Shown here in pieces: positions 27,552 through 35,898 of a stretch of 64,000 bases of DNA. Source of the DNA: Algiphilus sp965216485 (lineage in GTDB: Bacteria; Pseudomonadota; Gammaproteobacteria; Nevskiales; Nevskiaceae); assembly GCF_965216485.1 (NCBI RefSeq), contig NZ_OZ244162.1, positions 3,224,001 to 3,288,000 on the forward strand. The letters run 5' to 3'. Made by a program: the position numbers and the translations under genes. The notes under the pieces are model-generated. The model searched no databases. It was given only the letters and a program-made list of their open reading frames with translations, and had not been told where the DNA came from. How positions within the stretch are numbered: the first letter of the stretch is position 1; every line of letters starts with the position of its first letter.

Positions 27552-30386
27552 ATGGACGTCATCCGCATCCGAGGCGCACGTACGCACAATCTCAAGAATA
27601 TCGCCGTCGATATTCCGCGCGACAAGCTGACGGTGATAACCGGCCTGTCGGGCTCCGGCAAGTCCAGTCTGGCCTTCGACACGCTCTATGCCGAGGGGCA
27701 GCGGCGCTATGTCGAGTCGCTGTCGGCCTACGCGCGCCAGTTCCTGTCCATGATGCAGAAGCCGGATGTGGACTCGATCGAAGGCCTGTCGCCGGCGATC
27801 TCCATTGAACAGAAATCGACCTCGCACAATCCGCGGTCGACCGTCGGCACGGTGACCGAGGTGCAGGATTATCTGCGCCTGCTGTTCGCGCGGGTGGGCA
27901 CACCGCGCTGCCCCGACCACGATGTCGCGCTGGAGGCCATGGAAGTCTCGCAGATGGTCGACAGCGTGCTGAACATGGAAGAAGGCTCGGCCTGGCTGCT
28001 CTGCGCGCCGGTGATCCGCGGCCGCAAGGGCGAGCATCTGGATGTCTTCAACGGCATGCGCGCGCAGGGCTTTGTCCGTGCCCGCGTCGACGGCACCATC
28101 TACGAGCTGGACGAAATCCCGCCGCTCAACCGCAAGATCAAGCACGATATCGATATCGTGGTCGACCGCTTCAAGGTGCGCGAAGACCTGCGTCAGCGCC
28201 TGGCCGAATCTTTCGAAACCGCCTTGAAGGTATCCGACGGGCTGGCCCATGTGGTGCCCTACAAGCACGAGGGCGAGGAGCAGACCTTCTCCTCGCGCAT
28301 GGCGTGTCCGCACTGCGGTTACGCGCTGTCCGAACTCGAACCCCGCCTGTTCTCCTTCAACGCCCCGCACGGCGCCTGCGAGGAGTGCGATGGCCTCGGC
28401 CAGCAGCAGGTCTTTGACCCGGAACGCGTGGTCGCCCACCCCGATCTGTCACTGGCCGGCGGCGCCATCCGCGGCTGGGATAGGCGCAACCCCTACTACT
28501 GGGCGCTGCTCAAGAGCCTGGCCGAGCACGCCGACATCGACCTCGAAACGCCCTTCGGCGATCTGCCCGAAGCCCAGCAGCAACTTCTGCTGTACGGAAG
28601 CGGCGAGGAGCGCATCCGCTTCCACTACCCCGGCACGCGGGGGCGCTCGGTGACCAAGACGCACCGCTTCGAGGGCATCCTCGCCAATCTGCAGCGCCGC
28701 TACCGCGAGACCGAGTCCGAAGCCGTGCGCGAGGAACTGGCGCGCTTTCTGTCGGACAAGCCCTGTCCGGCCTGCAACGGCGAGCGGCTGAATCGCGCGG
28801 CGCGCCACGTCTTTGTCGCCGGACGGCGGCTGCCCGAGCTGACGCAGATGTCCATCCGCGACGCCGAGGCCTGGTTCACCGATCTCGACCTGCCCGGCCA
28901 TCGCGGCCGCATCGCCGACAAGATCGTCAAGGAGATCGTCGACCGCCTCGGCTTTCTCAACAATGTCGGCCTCGACTATCTGAACCTGGCGCGCAGTGCC
29001 GACACCCTGTCGGGCGGTGAGGCGCAGCGCATCCGTCTCGCCAGCCAGATCGGCGCCGGCCTGGTGGGCGTGATGTATGTCCTGGACGAACCCAGCATCG
29101 GCCTGCACCAGCGCGACAATCAGCGCCTGCTCAACACCCTGTTCCGGCTACGCGATCTGGGCAACACCGTACTGGTCGTCGAGCATGACGAAGAGGCCAT
29201 CCGCAGCGCCGATCACGTGCTCGACATCGGCCCCGGCGCCGGCGTGCATGGCGGCGCCGTAGTGGCGGAAGGCACACCGGAAGACATCGCCAAGAACGCG
29301 GATTCCTGGACCGGCAAATATCTCGCCGGCACCGAGGCGATCGCGGTGCCGAGCCGGCGTCATAAACCAAAGAACGACCGCTGGCTGAATCTGCGCGGCT
29401 GTCGCGGCCACAACCTCAAGCAAGTGGACGCCGAGATTCCGCTCGGACTGTTCACCTGCGTCACGGGCGTGTCCGGCTCCGGGAAGTCGACGCTCATCAA
29501 CGACACCCTCTATGCCGCCACCGCGCGCGAACTCAATGGCGCCGCGCTACAACCGGCGCCCTTCCGTGCCATCGAGGGGATGCAGCATCTGGACAAAGTC
29601 ATCGACATCAACCAGGCGCCGATCGGCCGCACGCCGCGCTCGAATCCGGCGACCTATACGGGCCTGTTCACCATCATTCGCGAGCTCTTTGCCGGTGTGC
29701 CGGAGGCCCGCGCCCGCGGCTACACACCCGGCCGTTTTTCCTTCAATGTCAAGGGCGGGCGCTGCGAGTCGTGCCAGGGTGACGGCGTCATCAAGGTGGA
29801 GATGCATTTCCTGCCGGATGTCTACGTCACATGCGACGTCTGCGAAGGACGGCGCTACAACCGCGAGACGCTGGAAATCCTCTACAAGGGCAAGTCCATC
29901 AATCAGGTACTGGACATGACAGTGGAGGAAGCCACGGACTTCTTCGCCCCCGTGCCCTCGCTGCACCGCAAGCTGCAGACCTTGATGGAAGTCGGGTTGT
30001 CCTACGTCACCCTCGGGCAGCGCGCCACCACCCTGTCCGGTGGCGAGGCGCAGCGCGTCAAGCTGGCGCGGGAGCTGGCCAAGCGCAGCACCGGGCAGAC
30101 GCTCTATATCCTGGACGAACCCACCACTGGCCTGCATTTCCACGATGTGGCGCAACTGCTCAAGGTGATCGAAACCCTGCGTGACGCGGGCAATACGGTA
30201 GTGGTCATCGAACACAACCTCGATGTGATCAAGCGCGCCGACTGGCTCATCGATCTGGGCCCCGAAGGCGGTGACGGCGGCGGCGAGATCGTCGCTTCGG
30301 GCAGCCCGGAGGCGGTGGCCACGGTGGAGCGTTCGCACACGGGCCGCTTTCTGGCGCCCATGCTCAAGCTCCGCGAGACGGCCTGA
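27552..30386 (+). CDS. uvrA: excinuclease ABC subunit A
   Basis: 944 aa, standard length. Two ABC ATPase halves: Walker A GLSGSGKSS at 31-39 and GVSGSGKST in the second half. There are two LSGGEAQR signature motifs and zinc-binding Cys pairs (CPHCG...CEECDG; CESCQG...CDVCEG). It finds DNA damage and loads UvrB in nucleotide excision repair. The frame is open from 27522, but MDVIRIRGARTHNLKN at 27552 matches the family start. I looked for a LexA box of CTG-N10-CAG type in 27449-27551 and did not find a convincing one. A TATATT at 27515-27520 could be the -10. Confidence 0.97.
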   Translation: MDVIRIRGARTHNLKNIAVDIPRDKLTVITGLSGSGKSSLAFDTLYAEGQRRYVESLSAYARQFLSMMQKPDVDSIEGLSPAISIEQKSTSHNPRSTVGTVTEVQDYLRLLFARVGTPRCPDHDVALEAMEVSQMVDSVLNMEEGSAWLLCAPVIRGRKGEHLDVFNGMRAQGFVRARVDGTIYELDEIPPLNRKIKHDIDIVVDRFKVREDLRQRLAESFETALKVSDGLAHVVPYKHEGEEQTFSSRMACPHCGYALSELEPRLFSFNAPHGACEECDGLGQQQVFDPERVVAHPDLSLAGGAIRGWDRRNPYYWALLKSLAEHADIDLETPFGDLPEAQQQLLLYGSGEERIRFHYPGTRGRSVTKTHRFEGILANLQRRYRETESEAVREELARFLSDKPCPACNGERLNRAARHVFVAGRRLPELTQMSIRDAEAWFTDLDLPGHRGRIADKIVKEIVDRLGFLNNVGLDYLNLARSADTLSGGEAQRIRLASQIGAGLVGVMYVLDEPSIGLHQRDNQRLLNTLFRLRDLGNTVLVVEHDEEAIRSADHVLDIGPGAGVHGGAVVAEGTPEDIAKNADSWTGKYLAGTEAIAVPSRRHKPKNDRWLNLRGCRGHNLKQVDAEIPLGLFTCVTGVSGSGKSTLINDTLYAATARELNGAALQPAPFRAIEGMQHLDKVIDINQAPIGRTPRSNPATYTGLFTIIRELFAGVPEARARGYTPGRFSFNVKGGRCESCQGDGVIKVEMHFLPDVYVTCDVCEGRRYNRETLEILYKGKSINQVLDMTVEEATDFFAPVPSLHRKLQTLMEVGLSYVTLGQRATTLSGGEAQRVKLARELAKRSTGQTLYILDEPTTGLHFHDVAQLLKVIETLRDAGNTVVVIEHNLDVIKRADWLIDLGPEGGDGGGEIVASGSPEAVATVERSHTGRFLAPMLKLRETA

Positions 30387-30525
30387 TCGGTTCCGCCCGT
30401 CGGCGCTGTCGGGACGCCGGCTACGGGGCTTGGGTACAATGGTGAACCCCACAATTGAACGATTGGTCAGCGCGCCCGGCGCGCGACGCCATCGTGTCTT
30501 CTCACGCTAGAAAAGGACTTCGACG

Positions 30526-33006
30526 ATGCGTAGCCGCGCGCGCCTGATGACTGCCGTCGCCCTGGCGGCGTCCCCTGCCCTGTGGACTGCCCCGGCACTG
30601 GGCCTGAACTTCCAGTACGGCGACAACACCTCGGTGGTGATCAACACCAATATCGTGGCTGGTGCCGCCTGGCGCATCAGCGGCCGGTCCGCGGACCTGG
30701 TCGGCAAATCGAATCTGGATCCGAATGTCTGCAGCGGAGCGCTGCAGTCCTGTCAGGGCCTGTTCCGCCTGGAGACAGACCCGGCCGAGGCGCTGCGCAA
30801 TGCGCCGGGCATGCCGAGCGTCAACTTTGACGACGGCAACCTGAATTACAACCGCGGCGACATCGTGCAGGCGCCCTTCCGCATCAATCAGGACGTCAAC
30901 ATTCAGAACGGCGAATTCGGCTTCTTCGCGCGCTGGCTGTACTTCTACGATTTCGAGAACAACGATTTCACCCAGTTCAGCCCCAACCGCATCACGCCGG
31001 ACAACATCGACGCCGTGGGCCAACGCGGTGACCCCGCTGCCAACCGCTTCTTTGATCAGGTTTTCGGCCCGGGCGGCGTGGTACGCGACAAGCGCCAGCA
31101 GGGCCGGACACTCGAACAGATCGGCACCGACTTTCAGCTGCTGGACTTCAATTTCTACGGCAGCCTGCCCTTCTTCGGCGACCGTGACCTGCGCTTCCGC
31201 ATCGGCCGGCAGACGGTGAACTGGGGCGAATCGACCGTCCTGGTGGTCAACAGCGTCAATCAGGCGAACCCGGCCAACGTGAACAACCTGTTCCGGACCG
31301 GCTTCACCTTGGACGAAGTCTTCACCCCGGTAGGCATGGCCTTCCTCAGCACCAACATCACCAATACGCTGTCGCTGGAAGCCTATTACCAGTACGAGTG
31401 GGATGCGGTGGAAATCCCACCGCCGGGTGGTTTCTTCTCCTTCCTCGATCTGGGGACGCCGAACATCGGCCCCTCGGTCAACGCCAGCTTCGGCGGCTCC
31501 GCCGAGGACCCGCAGGCGATCGGCTCCCCGCTGAACAGCCCGCTGGCGCTGATCACGCCGACCTCCGCCACGATTCCGAAGCTGCCCGACAACAAGCCGC
31601 GGGATCAGGGTCAGTACGGCGTCGGCATCAAGTGGTTCCTGCCGGACCTGAACTTCGGCACCGAGTTTGGCTTCTTCTTCATGAACTACCACTCGAAGCT
31701 GCCTTATGCGGACTTCTATGCGGTGGACGCCAGCTGCGCCCGCGCAGAAGGCAACACCATGGGCATGGATGCCACCAACACCCTGGAGTTCCTGCAGGCC
31801 TGTCCGAATCTGCCCGCCGCCCAGGCATCGGCGCCGCTGGTGGCGGATCTGCTTGCCCTGACCGCGCGCCGGCCGGGCACGCTGGCCGACTACGGCGTCG
31901 GAAGTCTGGGGGCGCTGCTGCCGGCGCTCAGCAATCTGCTGACTCCGGACCCGGATGCGCCGCTGTCGGACGCCGTGGGCTTCGACACTGCCCGCGTCCA
32001 GCTGACCTATCCGGAAGACCGCAAGATGTTCGGCTTCAGCTTCAATACGCCGGCCGGTGCGGACTATTCGCTGCAGGGCGAGATCGCCTATCGGCCCAAT
32101 CTGCCGTTGCAGATTTCGGTGGTGGACCTTGCTTTTGCGGCTTTCGGGCCGTCGCTGACCGCCTGTCATCGTGAGGAACTCGGCTGCAACGGCTCGACCG
32201 CCGGCGTCAGCTTCGATGAGAACGGCGATCGCGTCATCTTCGACGACAACGACTTCGTCGATGAGAACGGCAACAACCCCTTCCCAGACACGGTCAATCT
32301 GATTGTGGGCGCGGCGCCAGGCTCGGCACGCTCCTTCCCGAACTTCGTGCTGCCCTATCGCGGTCAGGCCATCGGCGAAAATGCGCCCAACGGCTACATC
32401 CGCGGCTGGGAACCCTTCGACGTGCTGCAGTACAACCTGGGCGCCACCCGCGTCTACGGCCAGTCCGAAGCCTTCCTCGGCGCGGACCAGATCATCATGA
32501 TCTATGAGCTGGGTGCCACCCATATCCCCAACCTGCCCAGCTTCGACCGCCTGCAGATCGAAGGACCGCTGTCAGGCACGACGCACGCCAGCGCCGGCGC
32601 CGACGGCAGCGGGGCGGACGGCTCGCGCCTGGCCTGTTCCACCAACCCAACCTGCTCGATCGGGCCGGATGGCCTGCGCTTCAACCCCTACCAGGCATCG
32701 CGCGACCAGTTTGCGCACGCCTTCTCCTGGGGCTACCGCATCGTCTCGATCATCCGCTATGACTCGGTACTGCCCGGGCTGTCGATCGAGCCGACCCTGA
32801 TCTGGGGGCACGACATCAACGGCAATGCGCCGGGACCGGGCGGCAACTTCGTCGAAGGCCGCAAGACCCTGAACTCCACCTTCCAGTTCCGCTACAAGAC
32901 GGCCTATTCCTTCAACATCTCGTACCAGCTGTTCACCGGCGGCGGCGCCAACCACCTGCTGCGTGACCGCGACAATCTCGGCTTCTTCTTCCGCTATCAG
33001 TTCTAA
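30526..33006 (+). CDS. DUF1302 family outer-membrane protein (copy 1)
   Basis: 826 aa. The signal peptide ends near residue 26 (WTAPALG, then LNFQ). The body is beta-rich with DUF1302 hallmarks: RIGRQTVNWGEST, NSVNQANPANVNNLFRTG, FTLDEVFTPVGMA, LEAYYQYEWD, and a last strand ending in FRYQF with a C-terminal Phe, as in outer-membrane barrels. Family members lie in clusters for hydrophobic substrates, usually beside a DUF1329 partner and an RND pump, and are thought to move lipophilic compounds across the outer membrane. Neither partner is present here. Ribosome site AAAGGA at about 30511. A paralog follows 201 nt later. Confidence 0.85.
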   Translation: MRSRARLMTAVALAASPALWTAPALGLNFQYGDNTSVVINTNIVAGAAWRISGRSADLVGKSNLDPNVCSGALQSCQGLFRLETDPAEALRNAPGMPSVNFDDGNLNYNRGDIVQAPFRINQDVNIQNGEFGFFARWLYFYDFENNDFTQFSPNRITPDNIDAVGQRGDPAANRFFDQVFGPGGVVRDKRQQGRTLEQIGTDFQLLDFNFYGSLPFFGDRDLRFRIGRQTVNWGESTVLVVNSVNQANPANVNNLFRTGFTLDEVFTPVGMAFLSTNITNTLSLEAYYQYEWDAVEIPPPGGFFSFLDLGTPNIGPSVNASFGGSAEDPQAIGSPLNSPLALITPTSATIPKLPDNKPRDQGQYGVGIKWFLPDLNFGTEFGFFFMNYHSKLPYADFYAVDASCARAEGNTMGMDATNTLEFLQACPNLPAAQASAPLVADLLALTARRPGTLADYGVGSLGALLPALSNLLTPDPDAPLSDAVGFDTARVQLTYPEDRKMFGFSFNTPAGADYSLQGEIAYRPNLPLQISVVDLAFAAFGPSLTACHREELGCNGSTAGVSFDENGDRVIFDDNDFVDENGNNPFPDTVNLIVGAAPGSARSFPNFVLPYRGQAIGENAPNGYIRGWEPFDVLQYNLGATRVYGQSEAFLGADQIIMIYELGATHIPNLPSFDRLQIEGPLSGTTHASAGADGSGADGSRLACSTNPTCSIGPDGLRFNPYQASRDQFAHAFSWGYRIVSIIRYDSVLPGLSIEPTLIWGHDINGNAPGPGGNFVEGRKTLNSTFQFRYKTAYSFNISYQLFTGGGANHLLRDRDNLGFFFRYQF

Positions 33007-33079
33007 GTTGTCTCCCTCAATGGGAAAAGCCCTTCACACGGGCGCAGGGTTGTGTAAGCATTCGTTCAGCATGTCTGAT

Positions 33080-33097
33080 TGACCGGTCGTTCGGTCA
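33080..33097. promoter_or_regulatory. TetR-type palindrome upstream of DUF1302 copy 2
   Basis: TGACCG (33080-33085) and CGGTCA (33092-33097) are a perfect 6-bp inverted repeat with 6 nt between; the left half also holds the self-symmetric GACCGGTC. The ACCGGTCxxTCGGT type of sequence is common for TetR-family operators. It is 110 nt before the ATG at 33208. A weaker version (TGAAC/GGTCA, spacing 4) is at about 30459-30472 before copy 1. No TetR gene is in the window. Confidence 0.45.
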
Positions 33098-33207
33098 CCA
33101 GACTCGACACCATAGAGATAGCGCCGGCCATGGAGCCGGCGCGCCTTGCGAAACGGAGCGGGTGCCGCGTTGGGCGGCCCCAACAACCTTGTAGAAGGGG
33201 GAGACAC

Positions 33208-35805
33208 ATGACTCAGGGTGACGCAGAAGCCCGCCGCCGCACGTCCTTGCGACGCGCGTGCCTCGCACTCGGCTGCCTGGTGGCAGCCAGCCCGGCCTGG
33301 GGTGCCAACTTCCGGCTGAGTGACGACATCGATCTGCAGATCAATACCAACATCATTGCGGGCGCGGGTTGGCGCATCAATGGACGCTCGACCGACCTGG
33401 TCGGCAAGTCCAATCTCGACCCGGGTGTCTGCGCTCGCCAGTTCCAGTCCTGTCAGGGCCTGTCGCGCGAGCAGTCCTATCCTGCGGAACGGCTGGCCAA
33501 TGCTCCAGGCGCGCCCAGCGTCAACGGCGACGACGGCAACCTGAACTACGATCAATGGGACATCGTCCAGGCGCCGTTCCGCATCAATCAGGATTTCACC
33601 CTGAGCTTCGGCAACTTCGGGGTCTTCGGCCGCTGGCTGTGGTTCTACGACTTCGAGAACAACGATTTCACCGAATTCGCGCCCAACCGCATCACGCCGG
33701 ACAACCTGGATGATGTCGTCATCACCGACGACCCGCGCATCTCCAATCGCTATCTCGACGCGGTCTTCGGTCCGGGCGGCGAAGTGCGCAGCAAGCGCAC
33801 CCAGGGCCGCACGCTGGAGCAGATCGGCACCAACTTCCAGCTGCTCGATCTCAACTTTTTCGGCCGCATTCCGCTCGACCTGCCCTTCATCGGCGAGAAG
33901 GACCTGATCTTCCGGCTTGGTCGGCAGACAGTGAACTGGGGCGAATCCACGGTTCTGGTGATCAACAGCGTCAACCAGGCGAATCCGGCCAACGTGAACA
34001 ACCTGTTCCGTACCGGCTTCACCCTCGACGAGGTTTTCACGCCGGTGGGCATGGCCTTCGCCAGCATCAACCTGACCAACACGCTGTCGCTGGAAGCCTA
34101 CTATCAGTACGAATGGGATAGCGTGGAGATTCCTCCGCAGGGGAGCTTCTTCAGCTTCCTCGATTTCGGCACGCCCAACATCGGCCAGCAGCCGCAATCC
34201 GACCGTCTGGCGCCGGGCGCCTTCGACGGACAGACCCGCTTCCCTTCGGATGAAGTCGTGGTGGGCTCCTTCAACTCCAGTTTTGGCGGTGCGGCCGAGG
34301 ACCCCTTCTTCCTGGGGGCCAACCTGGACAACGCCCTCAGCACGCTGACACCGACCACGGCCAGCATCCCGCGTCTGCCAGACGACAAGGCGCGCGATCA
34401 GGGGCAATGGGGCGTGGGCCTGAAGTGGTTCCTGCCCAATCTCAACTTCGGCACCGAGTTCGGTTTCTTCTTCATGAACTACCACTCGAAGCTGCCGTAT
34501 CTGAATGCCTATTCGACCTCGGCCAGCTGCGCGCGGCCGGCGGGCAATCCACAGGGACTGTCCCCCACCACGACGACCGAGTTCCTGCAGGCCTGTGACA
34601 ACGTGCCGCTCGCCTTCAGCACCCGAGGCTCTGTTCAGCTCGCGACCGATTTGGTCAGCCTTGCCACGCAACGGCCGGGCGTTCTTGCCGAATTGGGGCT
34701 CACCAATCTTGGGGCGGTGCAGGGACTTGCCAATTTGCTGGCGGGCGACCCCAACCAACCCGTGGACAGCATCGTCAGCTTCGACGATATCCGCTTCCAG
34801 CTCGATTATCCCGAAGACCGAAAGATGTTCGGCATCAGCTTCAACACGCCGGCGGGCTCGGACTACTCGCTGCAGGGTGAGATTGCCTACCGACCCAATC
34901 TGCCGCTACAGGTCTCCTTCACCGACGTCGCCTTCGCCGCGCTGGGTCCGTCACTGTCCGAGTGTCACCGCGAGGAAGTGGGCTGCGCCGGCGCTACCGC
35001 CGCAGAAGGCTTCAACGCCGAAGGCGAGCGTGTGATCTACGATCAGAACAATTTCGTCAACGCCGACGGCGAGAATCCCTATCCGGACACCATCAATCTG
35101 GCGGTGGGTGCGCTGCCCGGCGTGGCGCGTGCCTTCCCGAACTTCATCCTGCCCTATCGCGGCCAGGACATCGGCACCAACGAGGCGGGCAGCTTCATCC
35201 AGGGTTGGGAGCCCTTCGACGTGTTGCAGTACAACCTGGGCGCCACCCGCGTCTACGGCCAGTCGGAGTCCATCCTGGGTGCGGATCAGATCATCATGAT
35301 CTATGAGGTGGGCGCGACCCATATCCCAGACTTCCCGGACTTCGATCAGCTGCAGATTCAGGGCCCGGACCGGCAGACCACCCACGCCAGTGCCGGTGCG
35401 GATGGCAGCGGTGCCGATGGCTCGCGCCTGGCCTGCTCGACCAACCCGGCCTGTTCGGTAGGGGTCGACGGCCTACGCTTCAACCCCTTCCAGGCCAAGC
35501 GCAGCGAATTCGCGCATAGCTTCTCCTGGGGTTACCGCATCGTCTCCATCATCCGCTACGACTCGGTGCTGCCGGGGCTGTCGATCGAGCCTACCCTGAT
35601 CTGGGGGCACGACATCAACGGCAACGCACCGGGACCGGGCGGCAACTTCGTTGAAGGCCGCAAGACGCTGAACTCGACTTTCCAGTTCCGCTACAAGACA
35701 GCCTATTCCTTCAACATCTCCTACCAGCTGTTCACCGGCGGCGGCGCCAACCACGTGCTGCGTGACCGCGACAATCTCGGCTTCTTCTTCCGCGTGCAGT
35801 TCTAG
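33208..35805 (+). CDS. DUF1302 family outer-membrane protein (copy 2)
   Basis: 865 aa, paralog of the gene at 30526 and colinear with it throughout. The start at 33208 (ribosome site GAAGGGGGAG) gives MTQGDAEARRRTSLRRACLA and a signal peptide cut near WGA/NF; the frame is open from 33079. The main difference is an insertion of about 35 residues after GTPNIG. The last 95 residues differ from copy 1 at only about five positions (for example NHVLRD against NHLLRD, and FRVQF against FRYQF). Predicted outer-membrane barrel for a hydrophobic substrate. An intrinsic terminator follows, and no DUF1329 or RND gene is linked. Confidence 0.85.
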   Translation: MTQGDAEARRRTSLRRACLALGCLVAASPAWGANFRLSDDIDLQINTNIIAGAGWRINGRSTDLVGKSNLDPGVCARQFQSCQGLSREQSYPAERLANAPGAPSVNGDDGNLNYDQWDIVQAPFRINQDFTLSFGNFGVFGRWLWFYDFENNDFTEFAPNRITPDNLDDVVITDDPRISNRYLDAVFGPGGEVRSKRTQGRTLEQIGTNFQLLDLNFFGRIPLDLPFIGEKDLIFRLGRQTVNWGESTVLVINSVNQANPANVNNLFRTGFTLDEVFTPVGMAFASINLTNTLSLEAYYQYEWDSVEIPPQGSFFSFLDFGTPNIGQQPQSDRLAPGAFDGQTRFPSDEVVVGSFNSSFGGAAEDPFFLGANLDNALSTLTPTTASIPRLPDDKARDQGQWGVGLKWFLPNLNFGTEFGFFFMNYHSKLPYLNAYSTSASCARPAGNPQGLSPTTTTEFLQACDNVPLAFSTRGSVQLATDLVSLATQRPGVLAELGLTNLGAVQGLANLLAGDPNQPVDSIVSFDDIRFQLDYPEDRKMFGISFNTPAGSDYSLQGEIAYRPNLPLQVSFTDVAFAALGPSLSECHREEVGCAGATAAEGFNAEGERVIYDQNNFVNADGENPYPDTINLAVGALPGVARAFPNFILPYRGQDIGTNEAGSFIQGWEPFDVLQYNLGATRVYGQSESILGADQIIMIYEVGATHIPDFPDFDQLQIQGPDRQTTHASAGADGSGADGSRLACSTNPACSVGVDGLRFNPFQAKRSEFAHSFSWGYRIVSIIRYDSVLPGLSIEPTLIWGHDINGNAPGPGGNFVEGRKTLNSTFQFRYKTAYSFNISYQLFTGGGANHVLRDRDNLGFFFRVQF

Positions 35806-35830
35806 GACGACGCCGGAGACGACACCCTGG

Positions 35831-35860
35831 GCCCCGGCGACCAATCGCCGGGGCTTTCTT
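35831..35860 (+). terminator. intrinsic terminator after DUF1302 copy 2
   Basis: GCCCCGGCGA at 35831-35840 pairs perfectly with 35845-35854 around a CCAA loop, and TTTCTT follows. It is 25 nt after the stop of copy 2 and closes the DUF1302 pair before the convergent GGDEF/EAL gene. Confidence 0.85.
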
Positions 35861-35898
35861 ATGGACGATGAGCGTGTCCGCTGCCGCAGGTGACAGCG

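Noticed and set aside
30502..34758. Two long minus-strand frames opposite the DUF1302 genes (30502-32523 and 33034-34758)
   Set aside because: Their similarity to each other only reflects the paralogy of the true genes on the plus strand.
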